Source of the DNA: DAOTXN01 sp034435435 | Lineage (GTDB): Bacteria > Chloroflexota > Anaerolineae > S140-20 | NCBI GenBank assembly: GCA_034435435.1 | Contig: DAOTXN010000033.1 | Coordinates: 1 to 64,000 of the forward strand | Direction of reading: 5' to 3' | DNA length: 64,000 nucleotides | Shown here: positions 45,609 to 53,099 of the stretch, piece after piece | How positions within the stretch are numbered: the first letter of the stretch is position 1 | How the letters are laid out: each line of letters opens with the position of its first letter | Notes under the pieces: model-generated | What the model was told of the DNA's origin: nothing | Database searches by the model: none | The model's input: only the letters and a program-made list of their open reading frames with translations | Translations under genes and position numbers: made by a program

Positions 45609-46802
45609 CTACCGCTCCACCAACTGAATGCGGCGGTTATAGATGTTCATCATGACTGATGTCACCAGGCTGAAAAAGAGATACACGCCCATCATAATGA
45701 TAAAAACGGGCACGGCCCGCCCGGCCTGGTTAACGATGGTGCGGCCCACGAAAAACAGGTCGGGATAACCCACGACGATGGCCAGGCTCGAGTTCTTGGT
45801 CAGGTTGAGATATTGGCTGATGAGCGGGGGGATGATGACGCGCATCGCCTGCGGAAAGACGACCAGCCGCAACACCTGCATGTTGCTCAATCCCACGGCG
45901 CGGGCGGCTTCGTATTGGCCTTTGTCCACCGCCATCAGCCCGGCCCGCACCACCTCGGCGATAAAGGCCCCGGTATAGACCACCAGTCCGGCCAACACAG
46001 CCGCGTATTCGGGCGTCAGTTGCATACCTCCCGTAAAATTGAACTTGCCCAGCACCGGCAGGTTGGCCTCCAAAGGCCGCCCCCCCACCAGGAACCAGCC
46101 CACCAGCGGCAAACCCACCAGCACCGACATCGCCGTCAACACAGGGTAGGTAGTGCGCCCCGTTTTGAGCTGATGTTGCCGCAGTACGGCCCGCAAGACG
46201 CCGGCCAGGAGGACGCCCACCCCCACGAAAATCGCCCAGGTGCGAAAGGTGTCGGTCGGCACCGGCGCCGGCACAAACAGGCCGCGCTGGCTGAGATAAA
46301 CTGGGCCGGGCCAGCGCAGGCTGTCTTTTACCGGCGGCAGACGCTTAAAGACGGCCTCGTACCATATCACCAGTTGCACCAGCAGGGGGATGTTGCGCAC
46401 CGTCTCGATGTACACGCTGGCGATCTTGCTGACCAGCCAGTTGGTGGAGAGCCGGGCCACGGCGGTCACTGTGCCCAGGACCGTGGCCAGCGCGATGCCT
46501 ACCAGCGCCACCTTGAGCGTGTTCAGAATGCCGGCCAGAAAAGCATAAGCGAAAGATTTGCTGGGGTCGTAGGGAATCACCGCCTCGGCCAGGGGCATGC
46601 CGGCGGTCTGGCCCAAAAAGTCAAAGCCCAGGTCCAGGCCCCGCTCGTGGGCGGCCTGCAGCACGTTGCCGATAAAAAAGATGATAAATCCGATGACGGC
46701 GACCGCCGACACCACCTGCGCGATGCCTTTGAGTACCCGCTCGTCGCGCCACAGGGGAATACTGCTTTTGGTGACAATCTGAATAGGAGAATCCTGTCTC
46801 AT
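45609..46802 (-). CDS. aapQ: Polar amino-acid ABC transporter, permease AapQ-like
   Basis: The 397-residue permease has an N-terminal helix (AVIGFIIFFIGNVLQAA) and the coupling motif EAARAVGLSNMQVLRLVVFPQAMR near residue 308. The ATG at 46802 is chosen because GAGAGGTGGC lies directly before it; an in-frame start 33 bases upstream lacks a site. A hairpin (46819-46849) separates it from the binding-protein gene, as often seen where the binding protein must be made in excess. Confidence 0.9.
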   Translation of the reverse strand: MRQDSPIQIVTKSSIPLWRDERVLKGIAQVVSAVAVIGFIIFFIGNVLQAAHERGLDLGFDFLGQTAGMPLAEAVIPYDPSKSFAYAFLAGILNTLKVALVGIALATVLGTVTAVARLSTNWLVSKIASVYIETVRNIPLLVQLVIWYEAVFKRLPPVKDSLRWPGPVYLSQRGLFVPAPVPTDTFRTWAIFVGVGVLLAGVLRAVLRQHQLKTGRTTYPVLTAMSVLVGLPLVGWFLVGGRPLEANLPVLGKFNFTGGMQLTPEYAAVLAGLVVYTGAFIAEVVRAGLMAVDKGQYEAARAVGLSNMQVLRLVVFPQAMRVIIPPLISQYLNLTKNSSLAIVVGYPDLFFVGRTIVNQAGRAVPVFIIMMGVYLFFSLVTSVMMNIYNRRIQLVER

Positions 46803-46818
46803 TGCCACCTCTCGAATG

Positions 46819-46849
46819 GGGACCAGGTTTCTCAACGAAACCCGGTCCC
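46819..46849 (-). promoter_or_regulatory. Intercistronic hairpin between aapJ and aapQ
   Basis: GGGACCAGGTTTC and GAAACCCGGTCCC pair over 12 of 13 positions around a 5-base loop, beginning 17 bases after the aapJ stop. No T-run follows, so it is more likely to stop 3' decay of the aapJ part of the mRNA, or to lower expression of the permeases, than to end transcription fully. Confidence 0.7.
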
Positions 46850-46865
46850 TGGTTCTGGAATCTAA

Positions 46866-48050
46866 TTAGCGCAGAGGCGGCGCGTAGATCAGGCCGCCGT
46901 CGCGCCAGAGCTTGTTGAGGCCCCGGTCGAAGGTAAAGGCCAATCCTTCGGGTCCAAAGTAGCGGTCGTAAATCTCGCCATAGTTGCCCACGGCGCGGAT
47001 CACATTGACGGCAAAGTCGAGGTCCAGCCCCACTTCGGCCTGTCCGAACGCGCCCTCCACGCCCAGCATGCGCTTGATCTCGGGGTTGTCGCTGGCGAGC
47101 ATGTCGTCCACGTTCTGCGACGTGACGCCTAGCTCTTCGGCGTTGATCAGCGTATACACCACCAGCTTGACCAGGTCAAACCACTGGTCGTCGCCCGCAG
47201 GGACGGCCGGGGTGAGCGGCTCTTTGGACATGGTGATGTCCAGGATGACGTGGGCGTCGGGGTCGGCAAACCCGGCCCGCACGGCCGCCAGTTGCGACTT
47301 GTCGCTGGTGGCGGCGTCGCAACGCCCATCCTCGTAGGCGCTGTACACCGAGGCGGTGTCCTCAAAGGTAACGGCGGTGAACTCTAATCCGCGCGCCCGG
47401 AAGGCGTCGGCCAGATTCAGCTCAGTCGTGGTGCCGGTGGTCACGCACACCGTCGCGCCGTCCAAGTCCTCCAGAGTGGTCGCTCCGAGGTCCGCGCGGA
47501 CCATCATGCCCTGGCCGTCATAGTACGTGACGACAGTAAAGTTGCCCCACTGCGCGTCGCGGCTGGAGGTCCAGGTCATATTGCGCGAGATCAAATCCAC
47601 CTCACCGGTCTGCAGGGCCGGTCCGCGTTCGGCGGCGGTTAGCACCCGGAACTCGACCGCTTCGGGGTCGCCAAACACAGCCGCAGCCACCGCACGGCAT
47701 ATATCCACGTCGAAGCCCATGTTGCGCCCGTCGGCGTCGATGTAGCCAAAGCCCAATAGTTGGTTGTGGACGCCACACACGACTGTCCCGCGTGCTTTGA
47801 CGGCTTGCAGGCGCTCGCCGCCGGCCATGACCACGGGCGCTGCGGGGCATTCAGGGCACGCCGGGCACTCCACCGCCGGCGGGCACTCGACTGGCGGCGG
47901 GCAGGTCGGGCATTCGCCCTCGACCGGCACTTCGACGGTCACTTGCACCTCGCGGGTAACCTCTACCTCTTTTTCTTTTTGCCCACAGGCAGCAAGCGCC
48001 AGGCTCGAAAGCAATACGATGAGTAGCAGAGCTGATAGCTTACGGTTCAC
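46866..48050 (-). CDS. aapJ: Polar amino-acid-binding lipoprotein with Cys-Pro-rich linker
   Basis: The 394-residue protein is the solute-binding subunit of the transporter. It has a lipoprotein signal (LLLIVLLSSLALAAC) with the lipid Cys at position 21, a TREVQVTVEV linker common in Chloroflexota lipoproteins, and then an unusual run with five CP pairs (ECPTCPP, ECPACPEC). The mature family 3 binding domain starts near residue 80 (AVKARGTVVCGVHNQLLGFGYID) and contains GFDVDICRAVAAAVFG. GTG at 48050 is the start with AAAGGAGGGG before it. A promoter and a leader of about 200 bases precede it. Confidence 0.92.
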   Translation of the reverse strand: MNRKLSALLLIVLLSSLALAACGQKEKEVEVTREVQVTVEVPVEGECPTCPPPVECPPAVECPACPECPAAPVVMAGGERLQAVKARGTVVCGVHNQLLGFGYIDADGRNMGFDVDICRAVAAAVFGDPEAVEFRVLTAAERGPALQTGEVDLISRNMTWTSSRDAQWGNFTVVTYYDGQGMMVRADLGATTLEDLDGATVCVTTGTTTELNLADAFRARGLEFTAVTFEDTASVYSAYEDGRCDAATSDKSQLAAVRAGFADPDAHVILDITMSKEPLTPAVPAGDDQWFDLVKLVVYTLINAEELGVTSQNVDDMLASDNPEIKRMLGVEGAFGQAEVGLDLDFAVNVIRAVGNYGEIYDRYFGPEGLAFTFDRGLNKLWRDGGLIYAPPLR

Positions 48051-48256
48051 AGTTCCCCTCCTTTATGGGAAAGAGTAAAAAACGAACATCCAAGCGTGGC
48101 GGGTCGGTTTGTTTACTCTGCTCACCTCCTTTCCGAGTCGAGGTCCGTGTGGATGCGGATCCGACCGGTCCAAAGCTCGAGTACAGTCGAAATCATTTGT
48201 TAGCGCCAAACAGATACAGAGCGAGAACGGACGGAAAACCTGGCCGTGTAAAATCC
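48051..48256 (-). promoter_or_regulatory. 5' leader of the aap operon with hairpin and an unused perfect ribosome site
   Basis: The minus-strand leader of about 200 bases has a hairpin GTCG-GA-TCCG with CGGA-CCT-CGAC, followed by a perfect AAGGAGGTGAG (48131-48121). No ATG, GTG or TTG lies at a normal distance after it. A GTG inside the site opens a 20-codon frame that ends in TAA overlapping the aapJ ribosome site. This could be a leader peptide or a decoy for the ribosome. No known riboswitch family was recognised. Confidence 0.5.
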
Positions 48257-48262
48257 GTCAAG

Positions 48263-48291
48263 AGTGTAGCACAGCGTTTTGCAAAAGTCAA
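48263..48291 (-). promoter_or_regulatory. Promoter of the aap operon
   Basis: On the minus strand TTGACT (48291-48286), a 17-base spacer and TACACT (48268-48263) lie 213 bases before the aapJ start and just after the plsY stop. Confidence 0.7.
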
Positions 48292-48292
48292 A

Positions 48293-48862
48293 TCACGGAT
48301 AGACGCGGTTCCAGTCGCCCGCATAGCGCAGGAACATCACCCCGGCCACCAGCACGCCCAAAGCGCGCGCTTCCCACGCCGCCCCCAGCGCCCACTGTAG
48401 CGTGGGCAGCGCCGCCAGCGTGGCCAACATGGCCCGGGGCGAGTGCGGGATCAGTCGCCGCAAGATGACAAAGGTCAACACTGCGGTGGGGATGGTCCAC
48501 AGGTGTACCAATGCCATGGCGCCGGCGCTGGCGCCTATACCCATTCCGCCGCGAAACCTCAACCACACGGACCAGCAGTGCCCGGCGACGGCTGCTCCCC
48601 CTGCCAGCGGCGCGGCCCACGGCGCATCCCACAAACCCCCCACCAGCCACACCGCCAACGCGCCTTTGCCGATGTCGCCCGCTCCGGTGAGCAGCAGAGG
48701 CGCCAGGCCTCCCAAACGATACACGTTCAATCCGCCGGTGTGACCGCTGCCATGCTGGCGCGGGTCGCGCCCCGTCAACGCGCGCCCAACGACGACGCCA
48801 GTGGGAAAGGAACCCAGCAAATAACCTACTAGTGCGGCGAAAATCAATCCCATCGCGCTCAT
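48293..48862 (-). CDS. PlsY-like acyl-phosphate acyltransferase, with altered motifs
   Basis: The 189-residue membrane protein matches PlsY (glycerol-3-phosphate acyltransferase) in helix pattern and in motif 1 GSFPTGVVVGR. Motif 2 reads GSGHTGGLNVYR instead of GSGNxGATNVLR and motif 3 reads FRGGMGIGA instead of FKGGKGVAT. The Asn and Lys of those motifs help bind glycerol phosphate or the acyl group in PlsY, so the substrate may differ. The start at ATG 48862 is a choice; ATG 48853 is close, and the frame continues upstream without meaning. Confidence 0.75.
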   Translation of the reverse strand: MSAMGLIFAALVGYLLGSFPTGVVVGRALTGRDPRQHGSGHTGGLNVYRLGGLAPLLLTGAGDIGKGALAVWLVGGLWDAPWAAPLAGGAAVAGHCWSVWLRFRGGMGIGASAGAMALVHLWTIPTAVLTFVILRRLIPHSPRAMLATLAALPTLQWALGAAWEARALGVLVAGVMFLRYAGDWNRVYP

Positions 48863-48872
48863 CTGGCTTGTG

Positions 48873-49625
48873 TTATTCTGTGTATGAGAGCGTGCACACC
48901 CCCGCCCCGGCGAATTCGCGCGCGCTCGTGTCCACAAAACCCGCCGACTCGGCCAACTGCCTACCCGCCTGATTCTCTTCGGCCACCGTGTACAGCGGCT
49001 GCACGCCCGCCTGCGCCAGCGTCGCGGCGCAGGCCGCTACCACCGCCCGCCCCCAGCCCCGGCCCCTGGCCCACGGCTCGGTGCGCACGAACAACTCGGC
49101 AAAGAACGGAGAGCGCCAGTTGACGCCCGCCTCGGCTGCGACCTGACCTTGCGAGCGGATGACGAATTTGAGCGAGCCGTCGGGGGTGCGCGCCGGTTGA
49201 ACCAGCACGTTGATTTCGGGTTGGTAGCGGCGCGGGTCAAAGCCATAAATCCAGTGTAGCGCCTCCTGCTCCAGATGCAGCGCCGCTCCCACGGCCGGCG
49301 CCAATGTAGGCGTGGTGACGATGTAATAGGGCCGCCCCGCACGGAGCGCCGCGCCCAGCAAAGCCACGGCCATCTCGATGTCGGCGGCGCGCAGCACGAC
49401 AGTGGGACGAAACAGATCAAAACCGGTCTGGCACACGGCCAACAAGCCAGTGATCTGGCCGTCTGCGCCGGTGTATAGCCACAGCCGCGTGCGGCCAGGA
49501 TCGTGATGCAGCGCATAGTATACTGCCAGCGCAGCGCCGGGATCGCTCAGCGCCAGCAAGCGCGCCCGTTCCAGGCGCGCACGAAAGGCGGACAGGGTAA
49601 CACGGTCAGCAGCTTGTGTGATCAT
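48873..49625 (-). CDS. GNAT-fold acetyltransferase with N-terminal extension
   Basis: The 250-residue protein ends in a GNAT domain: FFAELFVRTEPWARGRGWGRAVVAAC holds the acetyl-CoA loop, and EENQAGRQLAESAGF follows. The first 120 residues form a second, GNAT-like half without a clear cofactor loop (LWLYTGADGQITGLLAVCQ). The ATG at 49625 is preferred over 49670 because it leaves the divergent SAM-hydrolase gene space for a promoter. The substrate is unknown. It is divergent from the SAM-hydrolase gene and 10 bases before plsY on the same strand. Confidence 0.8.
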   Translation of the reverse strand: MITQAADRVTLSAFRARLERARLLALSDPGAALAVYYALHHDPGRTRLWLYTGADGQITGLLAVCQTGFDLFRPTVVLRAADIEMAVALLGAALRAGRPYYIVTTPTLAPAVGAALHLEQEALHWIYGFDPRRYQPEINVLVQPARTPDGSLKFVIRSQGQVAAEAGVNWRSPFFAELFVRTEPWARGRGWGRAVVAACAATLAQAGVQPLYTVAEENQAGRQLAESAGFVDTSAREFAGAGVCTLSYTE

Positions 49626-49681
49626 CACCCCCGCATTGTACAACCTTGCGCCGGTTGACGCCAATTCCACTCACAGGTAGA

Positions 49682-50452
49682 ATGAACGCGATGACCATCA
49701 TCACCTTGACCACTGATTTGCGCAGCGCCGACGGCTACGTGGGCGCGATCAAGGGCGTGATTTTGAGCCTGGCTCCTGGCGCGACCCTGGTAGACATTAC
49801 TCACGACGTGCCGCCGCAAGACGTGCGCTTTGGCGCGCACGTGCTGTCGACGGCTGTCCCCTACTTTCCGATGGGAACGATCCATCTGGCCGTGGTAGAT
49901 CCGGGCGTGGGGAGCGCGCGGCGCGGCATCGCGCTGCGCACGACCTCGGCTACGTTTGTCGGCCCGGACAACGGTCTGTTTACACCGTTCCTGGACCAGC
50001 GCGTGGCGTGCGTGACCCTGACGAACACGGCGACGCATCGTCAGCCTGTCAGTCCTACCTTTCACGGGCGTGACATTTTCGCGCCGGTGGCCGCACATCT
50101 GGCTAATGGCAGGCCGCTGGCCGACCTAGGTCCGGAAATAACCGATCCACTAACCCTGCCCATCGAGCATCCGCGCCGCCTGCCCAATGGCCGGTGGCTG
50201 GGAGAGGTGACGCACGTGGACCGATTCGGTAACCTGGTGACGAATTTGCAGGTGAGTGAGGGGCAAAAGGTGTATGTACATATCGCCAGGGAATGCCTAG
50301 CCGTGCAGCGCACCTACGCAGATGGCGCGCCAGGGGCGTTGCTGGCGCTGGTGGGCAGCGCGGGCTATGTGGAGATTGCTGTGCGCGAGGGCAACGCCGC
50401 TGAACGGTTGGGGGTCAAAGTAGGCGCGCCGGTTGAGATAGAGGAGTTGTGA
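49682..50452 (+). CDS. SAM hydrolase (DUF62 / chlorinase-fluorinase fold)
   Basis: This 256-residue protein belongs to the SAM-dependent hydroxide adenosyltransferase family, which splits SAM with water into adenosine and methionine. It has TTDLRSADGYVGAIKGVI, VDITHDVPPQDVRFGA, HLAVVDPGVGSARR and GPDNGLFTPFL. The catalytic Arg-His region TFHGRDIFAPVAAHL is intact. Halogenating members need a different loop that is not seen. ATG 49682 is chosen; ATG 49691 is possible. The next gene starts one base after its stop. Confidence 0.88.
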   Translation: MNAMTIITLTTDLRSADGYVGAIKGVILSLAPGATLVDITHDVPPQDVRFGAHVLSTAVPYFPMGTIHLAVVDPGVGSARRGIALRTTSATFVGPDNGLFTPFLDQRVACVTLTNTATHRQPVSPTFHGRDIFAPVAAHLANGRPLADLGPEITDPLTLPIEHPRRLPNGRWLGEVTHVDRFGNLVTNLQVSEGQKVYVHIARECLAVQRTYADGAPGALLALVGSAGYVEIAVREGNAAERLGVKVGAPVEIEEL

Positions 50453-50453
50453 C

Positions 50454-50915
50454 GTGCGCTGGACGACGCGGCTGCACACACGTCTGTTGATGATAACCGA
50501 CAGATTATTCGGCACACGCCTGGTGCAGTGGGAGCTGGGTCGCCAGCAACGCAAAATAGAGCGCCTGACCGCCCAACTGAACGTCATTAACCGCGATCTG
50601 GAGGCGTTGGCCCAAGACATGGCCGCTCAACAGTTGGTTCTTTGTCTTATCGAGCTGGCGGCCCGTCGCGAGCGCATGGGTGGAGTTGACTGGCTGTGCT
50701 TTGCCCCACGTCGAGACGGCGAGGAAGTGTTACTGGACAGCGCCATTGAACACCTGGTCAAGCCGCGGCTGGCCTCCGTTGACGTCGAACCGGATGGCGA
50801 TGCAGATTATACGTATCACCTCCATCTCGACTGGACGGCCATCGCCGCCCGGTTAGAGAGTGCGCCCGAGGTGACAGAATTGATCGCGTGGATGGACGCA
50901 GAGTGTGAAACGTGA
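50454..50915 (+). CDS. Small protein with coiled coil, unknown function
   Basis: The 153-residue protein has an early helix likely to form a coiled coil (RQQRKIERLTAQLNVINRDLEALAQDM) and an acidic C-terminal half with beta stretches (DADYTYHLHLDWTAIAARL). GTG at 50454 is the start, one base after the stop of the SAM-hydrolase gene, so the two are coupled. No family is recognised. Confidence 0.75.
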   Translation: MRWTTRLHTRLLMITDRLFGTRLVQWELGRQQRKIERLTAQLNVINRDLEALAQDMAAQQLVLCLIELAARRERMGGVDWLCFAPRRDGEEVLLDSAIEHLVKPRLASVDVEPDGDADYTYHLHLDWTAIAARLESAPEVTELIAWMDAECET

Positions 50916-50957
50916 GGCGTGAAACGTAAAACGCGAATCACGCAACACGCCATACGA
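50905..50957. repeat. CGTGAAACGTGAGG-type word repeat before murA
   Basis: The end of the preceding gene and the gap to murA consist of words such as GTGAAACGTGAGGCGTGAAACG and AACACGCCATACG. They match those at 40078-40143 on the other strand. Confidence 0.6.
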
Positions 50958-50968
50958 AGGAGAATCTG

Positions 50969-52258
50969 ATGGAGCGCTTTATCATCGAGGGGGGGCGCGA
51001 ACTCAGCGGCGTCGTAGTCCCCAGCGGTAACAAGAACGCCGCCTTGCCCATGCTGGCCGCATGCCTGTTGACCGAGGAACCGGTCGTTTTGCGCAACGTG
51101 CCCGCCATTCGCGACGTGGGCACCATGATCGAATTACTGCAGGCCATTGGCGTAGAGGTGCAAGACGACCAACGAGGCACGCTGAGGTTACAGGCGCACA
51201 ACGTCAACCCTTTACAGTTCGACGCGACTCTCTTTCGCAACATCCGGGGGTCTGTTCTGCTGGCCGGGCCGCTATTGACTCGCTTTGGTGCAGTAGATCT
51301 GCCCGCGCCGGGCGGCGACATGATCGGGCGGCGACGGGTGGACACGCACATGCTCGCCTTTAAGGCGCTAGGGGCTGACCTGGCTTTTGATGAGGTTTTT
51401 CGCCTGTCGGCCAGACGGCTCCAGGGCAGTGATATCTTGCTCGATCAGGCCAGCGTCACCGGCACCGAAAACGCCATCATGGCGGCCGTGTTGGCGCGAG
51501 GGACTACGATTCTGCGCAACGCTGCCTCAGAACCGCACGTCCAAGAGTTGTGCCGGCTCATCAATGGCATGGGGGGGCGCATCGAAGGCATTGGTTCCAA
51601 CACGTTGACCATCCACGGGGTGGACCGGCTGAGTGGCGCAGAATTCACCATCGGTTCCGATTTTATGGAGATCGGCAGCTTTATCGGGCTGGCCGCCGTC
51701 ACGGGGGGCGAGATTCTCATCAAACGGGCCGTTCCTGAGCACATGCGCATGATTGCGCTGGTGTACGAGCGATTGGGGGTGCGCATCGAAATACAAGGGG
51801 ATGATATTCTGGTGCCGCGCGGCCAATCATTGACGATTATGCCCGATTTGGGCGGCGCCATCCCCGAAATCGCCGACATGCCCTGGCCTGCCTTTCCGCC
51901 CGACCTGATGAGTGTGGCTATCGTCGTGGCGACGCAGGCCGCCGGGACGGTGCTCTTTCACGAAAAGATGTTTGAAAGCCGGTTGTATTTCGTGGACAAG
52001 CTCATCGGCATGGGTGCGCGCATCATCCTGTGCGACCCGCACCGGGCGGTGGTGCAAGGTCCGGCGTGGCTGCACGGCGACGAATTGGTCAGCCCCGACA
52101 TCCGCGCCGGGATGGCGCTGCTCATCGCGGCCTTGTGTGCGCGCGGGCAGAGCATTATCCGCAACGTGGTCCAGATCGACCGGGGGCACGAACACATCGA
52201 CGCAAAATTGCGGGCGCTAGGGGCGCGCATCGAGCGTGTGAAACAAACAGATATTTGA
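50969..52258 (+). CDS. murA: UDP-N-acetylglucosamine 1-carboxyvinyltransferase, Asp-type
   Basis: MurA transfers enolpyruvate from PEP to UDP-GlcNAc, the first committed step of peptidoglycan synthesis. The 429-residue enzyme has the family start FIIEGGRELSGVVVPSGNKNAALPML with the catalytic Lys, and a final RGHEHIDAKLRALGARI. The loop that carries Cys115 in E. coli reads PAPGGDMIG, so Asp replaces the Cys. In M. tuberculosis and Chlamydia the same change leaves the enzyme active but resistant to fosfomycin. The ribosome site is AAGGAG. It is directly followed by the rpmH promoter. Confidence 0.93.
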   Translation: MERFIIEGGRELSGVVVPSGNKNAALPMLAACLLTEEPVVLRNVPAIRDVGTMIELLQAIGVEVQDDQRGTLRLQAHNVNPLQFDATLFRNIRGSVLLAGPLLTRFGAVDLPAPGGDMIGRRRVDTHMLAFKALGADLAFDEVFRLSARRLQGSDILLDQASVTGTENAIMAAVLARGTTILRNAASEPHVQELCRLINGMGGRIEGIGSNTLTIHGVDRLSGAEFTIGSDFMEIGSFIGLAAVTGGEILIKRAVPEHMRMIALVYERLGVRIEIQGDDILVPRGQSLTIMPDLGGAIPEIADMPWPAFPPDLMSVAIVVATQAAGTVLFHEKMFESRLYFVDKLIGMGARIILCDPHRAVVQGPAWLHGDELVSPDIRAGMALLIAALCARGQSIIRNVVQIDRGHEHIDAKLRALGARIERVKQTDI

Positions 52259-52283
52259 CGCAGCGGACGCTCTGCGGTATAAT
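52255..52283 (+). promoter_or_regulatory. Promoter of the rpmH-rnpA operon
   Basis: TTGACG (52255-52260), a 17-base spacer and a perfect TATAAT (52278-52283) overlap the murA stop codon and lie 46 bases before rpmH. Confidence 0.85.
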
Positions 52284-52328
52284 TCGCCGACGCTTTTGCG
52301 ACAATGATTCAGGAGGAGTTTTTAGCTA

Positions 52329-52505
52329 ATGTCCACCAAGCGGACGTATCAACCCAAGCAACGACGCAGGGCGCGGGTGCACGGTTTTCGCGCCCGCATG
52401 AGCACACGCAACGGGCGCAAGGTGCTCAAGGCTCGCCGGCAAAAAGGCCGCCACCAGTTGACGGTCGCGCCGCGCCACGTAAAAAGGACCAATTGGAAGG
52501 CTTGA
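52329..52505 (+). CDS. rpmH: Ribosomal protein L34 with C-terminal extension
   Basis: The 58-residue protein starts STKRTYQPKQRRRARVHGFR and continues RMSTRNGRKVLKARRQKGR, the L34 pattern. It then adds about 14 residues (LTVAPRHVKRTNWKA) that are rare in L34, which usually ends near residue 44-46. GGAGG lies 11 bases before the ATG. It is followed 7 bases later by rnpA, the standard order. Confidence 0.95.
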   Translation: MSTKRTYQPKQRRRARVHGFRARMSTRNGRKVLKARRQKGRHQLTVAPRHVKRTNWKA

Positions 52506-52512
52506 CGCCGGG

Positions 52513-52866
52513 GTGGGAATTCCGCACGTCCACCGGCTGCGCCGCAGCGCTGATTGGGAGCGGGTGCGCACCTCGGGCCGCTCGTGGACCAACCGTTGGC
52601 TGGTTTTGGGCGTTTTGTCGAACGATTCGGGCCAGGCTCGAGTGGGAGTGACGGCCAGTCGTCGCGTTGGCGGTGCAGTGCAACGGGTGCGCGCCAAACG
52701 GTTGATTCGGGAGGCGGTGCGCCCTCATCTCGATGAGATCGTCGGCGGTTGGGACCTTATTTTTATCGCGCGTGCGCCGCTGGGGAGCGCCTCGTTTCAT
52801 CAGATAACCCAGGCCGTGACCCAACTGCTGCAAAGGGCGGGCCTGCTTGTGGAGACGGAACCGTGA
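52513..52866 (+). CDS. rnpA: Ribonuclease P protein component
   Basis: The 117-residue basic protein assists the RNase P RNA in maturing tRNA 5' ends. It has the family start HRLRRSADWERVRTSG, VGVTASRRVGGAVQR, and the RNR-type motif RVRAKRLIREAVR, in which the usual Asn is Val. GTG at 52513 is the start, shortly after rpmH. Its stop overlaps the start of yidD. Confidence 0.93.
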   Translation: MGIPHVHRLRRSADWERVRTSGRSWTNRWLVLGVLSNDSGQARVGVTASRRVGGAVQRVRAKRLIREAVRPHLDEIVGGWDLIFIARAPLGSASFHQITQAVTQLLQRAGLLVETEP

Positions 52867-53072
52867 AGTGGTTGGGGTTGGGTTTCATTCGTCTTTACCA
52901 ACGAACGCTGGGGCGGGTGCTCCCCCCCAGTTGTCGTTTCACCCCCAGTTGTTCCTACTATGGCTACGAGGCGATTAATAAATACGGGCTAGTGCGCGGA
53001 AGTTGGCTCGCCATCAAGCGCATCGCCCGTTGCCACCCCTGGAACCCCGGCGGTTATGATCCAGTGCCATAA
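52863..53072 (+). CDS. yidD: Membrane protein insertion efficiency factor YidD
   Basis: The 69-residue protein has the YidD/DUF37 pattern: LGFIRLYQRTLGRVLPPSCRF, TPSCSYYGYEAI, then IKRIARCHPWNPGGYDPVP with three Cys. The GTG at 52863 overlaps the rnpA stop (GTGA). YidD assists YidC-dependent insertion of membrane proteins. It is in its usual place between rnpA and the yidC region. Confidence 0.93.
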   Translation: MKWLGLGFIRLYQRTLGRVLPPSCRFTPSCSYYGYEAINKYGLVRGSWLAIKRIARCHPWNPGGYDPVP

Positions 53073-53099
53073 TGACTCATTCGATCGTAGGAGGCGACA

